In this document: positions 59,681-64,000 of the stretch, piece by piece
Layout of the letters: each line of letters opens with the position of its first letter
Numbering within the stretch: the first letter of the stretch is position 1
Assembly (NCBI RefSeq): GCF_000429665.1
Contig: NZ_AUCH01000014.1
Location: forward strand, 98,782 to 162,781
Source: Azovibrio restrictus DSM 23866
GTDB lineage: Bacteria; Pseudomonadota; Gammaproteobacteria; Burkholderiales; Rhodocyclaceae
DNA length: 64,000 bases
Direction: 5' to 3'
Translations under genes and position numbers: made by a program
The notes under the pieces: model-generated
The model's input: the letters and a program-made list of their open reading frames with translations, nothing else
Database searches by the model: none
Told to the model about the DNA's origin: nothing

Positions 59681-62263
59681 ATGCGACTCGACAAGCTCAC
59701 CACCATCTTCCAGCAGGCCCTGGCCGACGCCCAGAGCCTGGCCATCGGCAACGACCAGCAATTCATCGAACCCCTGCACCTGCTCCTGGCCCTGCTCAAC
59801 CAGGAGGAGGGCGGCAGCGCTTCCCTGCTGGCCCGGGCCGGGGTCAATGTGCCCGGCCTCAAGCAGGACCTGGACGCCGCCATCAAGCGCCTGCCTCAGG
59901 TCTCCGGCCACGGCGGCGACGTGACCATAGGCCGGGACCTGGGCAACCTGCTCAACCTGACCGACAAGGAAGCCCAGAAGCGGGGCGACCAGTTCATCGC
60001 CTCGGAAATGTTCCTGCTCGCCCTCTCCGAGGACAAGGGCGAAGCCGCGAAGCTCGCCAAGCAGCACGGCCTCGCCCGGCGTCCCCTGGAAACCGCCATC
60101 AACGCCGTGCGCGGCGGCCAGGGGGTGGATAGCCAGGACGCGGAAGCCCAGCGGGAATCCCTGAAGAAGTTCTGCATCGACCTCACCGAACGGGCCCGCC
60201 AGGGCAAGCTGGACCCGGTGATCGGCCGGGACGACGAAATCCGCCGGGCCATCCAGATCCTGCAGCGCCGCTCCAAGAACAACCCGGTGCTGATCGGCGA
60301 ACCCGGCGTGGGCAAGACCGCCATCGTCGAAGGCCTGGCCCAGCGCATCGTCAATGACGAGGTGCCCGAGACCCTGAAGGGCAAGAAGGTGCTGGTGCTG
60401 GACATGGCCGGCCTGCTGGCCGGGGCCAAGTACCGGGGCGAGTTCGAGGAACGGCTCAAGGCCGTGTTGAAGGAAATCGCCCAGGAAGAGGGCCGCATCA
60501 TCCTCTTCATCGACGAAATCCACACCATGGTGGGCGCCGGCAAGGCCGAGGGTGCCATCGACGCGGGCAACATGCTGAAACCCGCCCTGGCCCGGGGCGA
60601 GCTGCACTGCATCGGCGCCACCACCCTGGACGAATACCGCAAGTACATCGAGAAGGACGCCGCCCTGGAGCGCCGCTTCCAGAAGGTGCTGGTGGATGAG
60701 CCCTCCGTGGAATCCACCATCGCCATCCTGCGCGGCCTGCAGGAGCGTTACGAGTTGCACCACGGCGTGGACATCACCGACCCGGCCATCGTCGCCGCCG
60801 CCGAATTGAGCCACCGCTACATCACCGACCGCTTCCTGCCGGACAAGGCCATCGACCTGATCGACGAGGCCGCCGCCCGCATCAAGATGGAAATCGACTC
60901 CAAGCCCGAGGTGATGGACAAGCTCGACCGCCGCATCATCCAGCTGAAGATCGAGCGGGAAGCGGTGAAGAAGGAGAAGGACGAAGCTTCCAAGAAGCGC
61001 CTCGCCCTGATCGAGGAAGAAATCGCCAAGCTGGCCAAGGAATACTCGGACCTGGAAGAAATCTGGAAGGCCGAGAAGGCCCAGGTCCAGGGCTCCGCCC
61101 ACATCAAGGAAGAAATCGAGAAGGTGCGCCTGCAGATGGCCGAGCTGCAACGCCAGGGCGCCTTCGACAAGCTGGCCGAACTCCAGTACGGCAAGCTGCC
61201 CCAGCTCGAAGCCCAGTTGAAGGCCGCAGAAAAAGCCGGGGACGGGGAGCAGAAGCAGAACAAGCTGCTGCGCACCCAGGTGGGCGCTGAGGAAATCGCC
61301 GAAGTGGTGAGCCGCGCCACCGGCATTCCCGTCTCCAAGATGATGCAGGGGGAGCGGGACAAATTGCTGAAGATGGAAGAGCGCCTGCACAACCGGGTGG
61401 TGGGCCAGGACGAGGCCGTGCGCCTGGTGTCCGACGCCATCCGCCGCTCCCGCGCCGGTTTGAGCGATCCCAACCGGCCCTACGGCTCCTTCCTGTTCCT
61501 GGGTCCCACCGGCGTGGGCAAGACCGAGCTGTGCAAGGCCCTGGCCGAATTCCTGTTCGACAGCGAGGAACACCTGATCCGCATCGACATGAGCGAGTTC
61601 ATGGAAAAGCACTCCGTGGCCCGCCTGATCGGCGCCCCTCCGGGCTACGTGGGCTATGAAGAAGGCGGCACCCTCACCGAAGCCGTGCGCCGCAAGCCCT
61701 ACAGCGTCATCCTGCTGGACGAAGTGGAAAAGGCCCACCCGGACGTGTTCAACGTGCTCCTGCAGGTGCTGGACGACGGCCGCATGACCGACGGCCAGGG
61801 CCGCACCGTGGACTTCAAGAACACCGTGATCGTCATGACCAGCAACCTGGGTAGCCAGATGATCCAGCAGATGGCCGGCGACGATTATCAACTGGTGAAG
61901 CTGGCGGTGATGGGCGAGGTGAAGAGCTACTTCCGCCCCGAGTTCATCAACCGCATCGACGAAGCCGTGGTGTTCCACAGCCTGGACGAAAAGAACATCC
62001 GCAACATCGCCAGGATTCAGCTCGGCTACCTGGAAAAGCGGGTGCAGCAGTTGGAAATGCAGCTCCAGGTGGAAGACAGCGCCCTGGACGAACTGGCCAA
62101 GGCCGGCTTCGACCCCGTCTTCGGCGCACGCCCCCTGAAGCGCGCCATCCAGCAGTTCATCGAAAACCCCCTGGCCAAGCAGATTCTCGAAGGCAGGTTC
62201 GGGCCCAAGGACACCATCCGGGTGAATTGCGAGGGCGGGGTGATGCGGTTTGCGAAGGGGTGA
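59681..62263 (+). CDS. clpB: Disaggregase ClpB
   Basis: 860 residues, the usual ClpB length. N-terminal Clp repeats (1-145); first AAA+ module with Walker A GEPGVGKT (about 204) and Walker [16 protein letters not shown]; coiled-coil middle domain (about 405-525) rich in Glu/Lys; second AAA+ module with GPTGVGKT (about 605) and [16 protein letters not shown]. There is no ClpP-binding loop. It works with DnaK to rescue aggregated proteins. The start ATG 59681 has an AGGAAAGGA site; an upstream in-frame ATG at 59654 would add nine non-conserved residues. No heat-shock sigma-32 promoter was recognised. Confidence 0.96.
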   Translation: MRLDKLTTIFQQALADAQSLAIGNDQQFIEPLHLLLALLNQEEGGSASLLARAGVNVPGLKQDLDAAIKRLPQVSGHGGDVTIGRDLGNLLNLTDKEAQKRGDQFIASEMFLLALSEDKGEAAKLAKQHGLARRPLETAINAVRGGQGVDSQDAEAQRESLKKFCIDLTERARQGKLDPVIGRDDEIRRAIQILQRRSKNNPVLIGEPGVGKTAIVEGLAQRIVNDEVPETLKGKKVLVLDMAGLLAGAKYRGEFEERLKAVLKEIAQEEGRIILFIDEIHTMVGAGKAEGAIDAGNMLKPALARGELHCIGATTLDEYRKYIEKDAALERRFQKVLVDEPSVESTIAILRGLQERYELHHGVDITDPAIVAAAELSHRYITDRFLPDKAIDLIDEAAARIKMEIDSKPEVMDKLDRRIIQLKIEREAVKKEKDEASKKRLALIEEEIAKLAKEYSDLEEIWKAEKAQVQGSAHIKEEIEKVRLQMAELQRQGAFDKLAELQYGKLPQLEAQLKAAEKAGDGEQKQNKLLRTQVGAEEIAEVVSRATGIPVSKMMQGERDKLLKMEERLHNRVVGQDEAVRLVSDAIRRSRAGLSDPNRPYGSFLFLGPTGVGKTELCKALAEFLFDSEEHLIRIDMSEFMEKHSVARLIGAPPGYVGYEEGGTLTEAVRRKPYSVILLDEVEKAHPDVFNVLLQVLDDGRMTDGQGRTVDFKNTVIVMTSNLGSQMIQQMAGDDYQLVKLAVMGEVKSYFRPEFINRIDEAVVFHSLDEKNIRNIARIQLGYLEKRVQQLEMQLQVEDSALDELAKAGFDPVFGARPLKRAIQQFIENPLAKQILEGRFGPKDTIRVNCEGGVMRFAKG

Positions 62264-62295
62264 TCTGCGACGCAGGTTGTAAATGAAAACAGCAG

Positions 62296-62333
62296 AAAAC
62301 GGCGGGCCCTGAAAGAATCAGGCCCGCCGTTTT
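62296..62333. terminator. Bidirectional intrinsic terminator between clpB and PIN remnant
   Basis: Arms AAAACGGCGGGCC-C-TGA and TCAGGCCCGCCGTTTT pair with one bulged C around AAGAA. A-run on one side and T-run on the other make it work in both directions. Confidence 0.88.
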
Positions 62334-62349
62334 GGCTTGGGGGACTCGC

Positions 62350-62613
62350 TTAGTCGGCGACCCAGTTTTCCAGCAGCAAACCCGGCACCCGCTGGAATTC
62401 CCGTAGATTATGGGTCACCAGTACCAGCCCCCGGCTGCGGGCCTGGCTGGCGATATGCAGGTCGTTAACGCCAATGGGCGTGCCCTGTTGTTCCAGAACA
62501 GCCCGGATGTTGCCATAGTGGGCTGCGGCAGCCATGTCGTAGGGCAGCACTTCCAGGCGGCTGCAGAAGTCCTCGACGACCGCCAGATTGCGGACCGGGT
62601 CACTGGGGGTCAA
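62350..62613 (-). pseudogene. VapC-type PIN-domain toxin, C-terminal remnant
   Basis: At most 87 codons of a protein family normally near 130. The visible part matches the second half of VapC toxins: NLAVVEDFCSRLEVLPYDMAAAAHYGNIRAVLEQQGTPIGVNDLHIASQARSRGLVLVTHNLREFQRVPGL, with the acidic N-D-L and the T-x-N-x-x-E/D-F metal-site end. The N-terminal MLDTN-type acidic motif and about 45 residues are missing; upstream sequence is unrelated and soon has an in-frame stop. No antitoxin gene is next to it. Only TTG is available as a start at 62613. It is probably a broken gene at the edge of a cassette array. Confidence 0.75.
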
Positions 62614-62695
62614 GCGCCAGCAAATCGAAACCCTGCTGCTGGGAGCGGCAGCCTACGACCCTTTGCGGACGTACTGGATTTGGAAAGCAGTCGTT

Positions 62696-62767
62696 CAGGA
62701 ACGTACGAATTCAGCGGATGGCAAAAAGCGCAGCTTTTTGACGGCCCGCTGGAATAATTTGTTATGC
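62696..62767 (-). other. attC recombination site of the hydrolase gene cassette
   Basis: On the minus strand, just after the hydrolase stop, GCATAAC (62767-62761) opens a 72-base imperfect palindrome. CAGCGG pairs with CCGCTG, AATTATT with GAATT, and an inner hairpin CAAAAAGC-TGC-GCTTTTTG closes it. This is the layout of integron attC sites (core, outer stem, inner loop). The far core reads GTTCCTG and keeps only GTT of GTTRRRY, so the site may be joined to a non-standard partner. Confidence 0.72.
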
Positions 62768-62789
62768 ATTTACTTGCGAGCAATCGCGC

Positions 62790-63590
62790 CTACGGACGCG
62801 CCAGTGGCTTGACCATATCTCTGATAGCACTAATTACCACTTCTGGTTTGTCATTTTGGATGAAGTGTCCGCTATCAACCCATAGCTGTTGAGCGTTTGG
62901 ATACAGGCGGCCCAAATCAGCTTTCTTTTCGTTGAGGAATTGAGCGCTTTCGGAGTCCGAATCCAATTTTGCGCTCAAGATAACTACTTTTTTATTTGAT
63001 AGCGCCGGTGAACGTAATACTTGCCCCCCTGTCTCCTTCGCCGCCAATAACTCATTCTCTTGAGAAGAGTTCAAAAATAGCTTCAGAAATTTTGCCCAGA
63101 CCGGCCAGTTTTCAATTGCTCCAATGCCTTCAAGTTGCGATGGGTGAGAGGAGTCAACCAGAACCATGCCAACAATTTCATCTGGATATTTACGCGAGAA
63201 GAGTTGTACATAAAGGCCGCCCAATGAATGCCCAACCAAAACATAGGGCGGATGCAACCCCCTGCTGCGCAGGAGAACTCGCAACTCATCAACTACGGTA
63301 GCTCCATCTCGCGGTGAGATTGCTTCACTGCTGTTTCCGTAGCCTGGTCGATTATAGGCAAACACTGTTACGTCTTTTCCTATTTCGGAGAAGACGTTTC
63401 TCCAGCTATCCATGGATGCGCCGAGGCCGTTTTCAAAAACTACTACAGGCGCGCTCCGATTAATTTGCGCATACTCAGTTGTCTTATTGTTCACTGTTTC
63501 CAAGCTGGCCGAAGGTAACGATGCACATCCCGATAAAGTGCAAAGCAAAATTATTCCAAAAAGAAGTAAAAGGTTGTGCCTCATGCTCAT
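62790..63590 (-). CDS. Alpha/beta-hydrolase lipoprotein in an integron-type gene cassette
   Basis: 266 residues. Signal peptide with lipobox LSGC (Cys near 19), so probably membrane-anchored outside the cytoplasm. Alpha/beta-hydrolase fold: oxyanion region VFENGLGASMDSW, FAYNRPGYGNS, nucleophile elbow VGHSLGG with the catalytic Ser, an acidic residue near DSDSESAQF, and His in VDSGHFIQ. Substrate unknown. Base use is far more AT-rich than the rest of the window, and the gene is flanked by attC-like sites, both signs of transfer as a cassette. ATG 63590 is chosen at the signal peptide; ATG 63584 is possible. The frame extends to 63632 but crosses the cassette boundary. Confidence 0.82.
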   Translation of the reverse strand: MSMRHNLLLLFGIILLCTLSGCASLPSASLETVNNKTTEYAQINRSAPVVVFENGLGASMDSWRNVFSEIGKDVTVFAYNRPGYGNSSEAISPRDGATVVDELRVLLRSRGLHPPYVLVGHSLGGLYVQLFSRKYPDEIVGMVLVDSSHPSQLEGIGAIENWPVWAKFLKLFLNSSQENELLAAKETGGQVLRSPALSNKKVVILSAKLDSDSESAQFLNEKKADLGRLYPNAQQLWVDSGHFIQNDKPEVVISAIRDMVKPLARP

Positions 63591-63613
63591 AAACTGGGTC
63601 TCAGGTGAGGGCT

Positions 63614-63672
63614 GCATAACGTTTGAGTTCACCGGACTGCGCGGCTTTTCGCGCAGGTCCGGTGGAATGATG
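63614..63672 (-). other. attC site interrupted by an IS1111-type element
   Basis: On the minus strand the sequence ends in AACTCAAACGTTATGC, a typical right-hand attC part with core GTTATGC (63620-63614). CACCGGAC-x-TGCGCG pairs with CGCGCAGTCCGGTG around AAAAGC. The left-hand core expected after TCATTCCACC is missing; IS sequence begins there instead (about 63671). It marks the 5' boundary of the hydrolase cassette. Confidence 0.8.
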
Positions 63673-64000
63673 GGATGGACTCCCCCGTCTTTTTGGCGCG
63701 GAATAAGCGCCTCCGGTGCTCATGGGGATGGGGATCGGGTTTCGACGAAAGGAGTCCGAAATGCATGCTACTACCGTTGCAGTGGATCTGGCCAAGAGTG
63801 TATTCCAAATCGCTATTGCAGATGGCAATTGGAAGCTTGTCGAGCAGCAGCGGCTGACCCGACACCAGTTCGAGCGCTGGTTCCAGAACCGGAGCATTGG
63901 GCTGGTGGTGATGGAAGCCTGCGGCTCCGCCCACCACTGGGGGCGCTGGCTCAATCGACTGGGCATCCCGGTGAAGTTGCTGCCGGCGGCCTACATCCGA
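63671..64000 (+). mobile_element. IS110/IS1111-family insertion sequence (IS1111-attC type), left end; runs off right edge
   Basis: Begins inside the attC site. A TGGACTCCCCC stretch at 63676-63686 looks like the subterminal inverted repeat of the IS1111 group. A short left end of about 90 bases precedes the transposase gene. Members of the IS1111-attC group are known to insert specifically into attC sites, which fits this junction. The right end, where IS1111-type elements are reported to encode their guide (seek/bridge) RNA, lies outside the window. Confidence 0.85.
63761..64000 (+). CDS. IS110/IS1111-family transposase (N-terminal 80 residues, cut by window edge)
   Basis: DEDD-type (RuvC-like) recombinase. 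VAVDLAKSVFQIAIAD supplies the first catalytic Asp (residue 9) and GLVVMEACGSAHHWGRWL the catalytic Glu near 53; the block up to LLPAAYIR is family-typical. The ATG at 63761 has an AGGAGT ribosome site. The Ser-containing Tnp20 domain would lie beyond the window. Confidence 0.92.
   Translation, partial: MHATTVAVDLAKSVFQIAIADGNWKLVEQQRLTRHQFERWFQNRSIGLVVMEACGSAHHWGRWLNRLGIPVKLLPAAYIR

Noticed and set aside
59573..61978. An 801-codon minus-strand frame opposite clpB
   Set aside because: Shadow of clpB; the plus-strand frame has all ClpB motifs.
1..64000. tRNA, rRNA or tmRNA genes
   Set aside because: Gaps between genes were read for tRNA-like ends and conserved rRNA stretches; none was found by eye.

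Overview
The window is about 65% GC and reads like the chromosome of a nitrogen-fixing betaproteobacterium. The best guess is a Rhodocyclaceae member near Azospira/Dechlorosoma. The reasons are the operon order sdhCDAB-sdhE-gltA-sucAB-lpdA, the high-GC codon use, paired fixABCX clusters behind sigma-54/NifA-type promoters, and a wealth of c-di-GMP and chemotaxis genes. The taxonomy is inference from gene content; no rRNA gene is present.

Layout. 1-3576: an AdeAB/AcrAB-like RND efflux pair (minus strand; the permease runs off the left edge), divergent from an AdeRS/BaeSR-like two-component system. 3590-6889: a phosphotransferase/ATPase fusion, a small Trp-rich protein, a DUF1415 protein and a DnaQ-like exonuclease. 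6921-11629: a cNMP/CBS/DUF294 protein divergent from a two-subunit acetate-type Na+/solute symporter (DUF4212 plus ActP-like) and a small membrane protein. 11680-23676: a nitrogen-fixation electron-transfer island. On the plus strand a NifA-type enhancer and sigma-54 promoter precede a ferredoxin, fixABCX copy 1 and a ferritin-like gene. Facing it on the minus strand, a consensus sigma-54 promoter with NifA and IHF sites drives an orphan rnfC/rsxC, followed by a KdpDE-like two-component system and a second, diverged fixABCX. 23706-28019: exported ATP-dependent DNA ligase, TruC-like pseudouridine synthase, CitE-like lyase, FAD dehydrogenase. 28136-40775: TCA cycle block with mdh, a divergent GntR/UTRA regulator, sdhCDAB, sdhE, gltA, sucA, sucB and lpdA. 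40901-48202: a disordered Ala/Gln-rich protein, a Cache-PAS-GGDEF-EAL protein, a DinG/YoaA-type helicase and an ATP-grasp-like protein. 48333-50738: molybdenum cofactor genes mobB, moeA, moaD, moaE. 50840-59606: signalling cluster (two chemoreceptor-type proteins, a NarXL-like system, a second GGDEF-EAL protein). 59681-62263: clpB. 62350-64000: a remnant of an integron-type gene cassette array, with a broken PIN toxin, a lipoprotein hydrolase in a cassette with its own attC, and a second attC cut by an IS1111-type element that runs off the right edge.

How it fits together. The fix/rnf island would send electrons from NADH to low-potential ferredoxin for nitrogenase. The molybdenum cofactor genes could serve other molybdoenzymes such as nitrate reductase. 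The TCA block and acetate symporter fit growth on organic acids. No tRNA, rRNA or CRISPR array was seen. All assignments come from reading motifs by eye; no database search was run.
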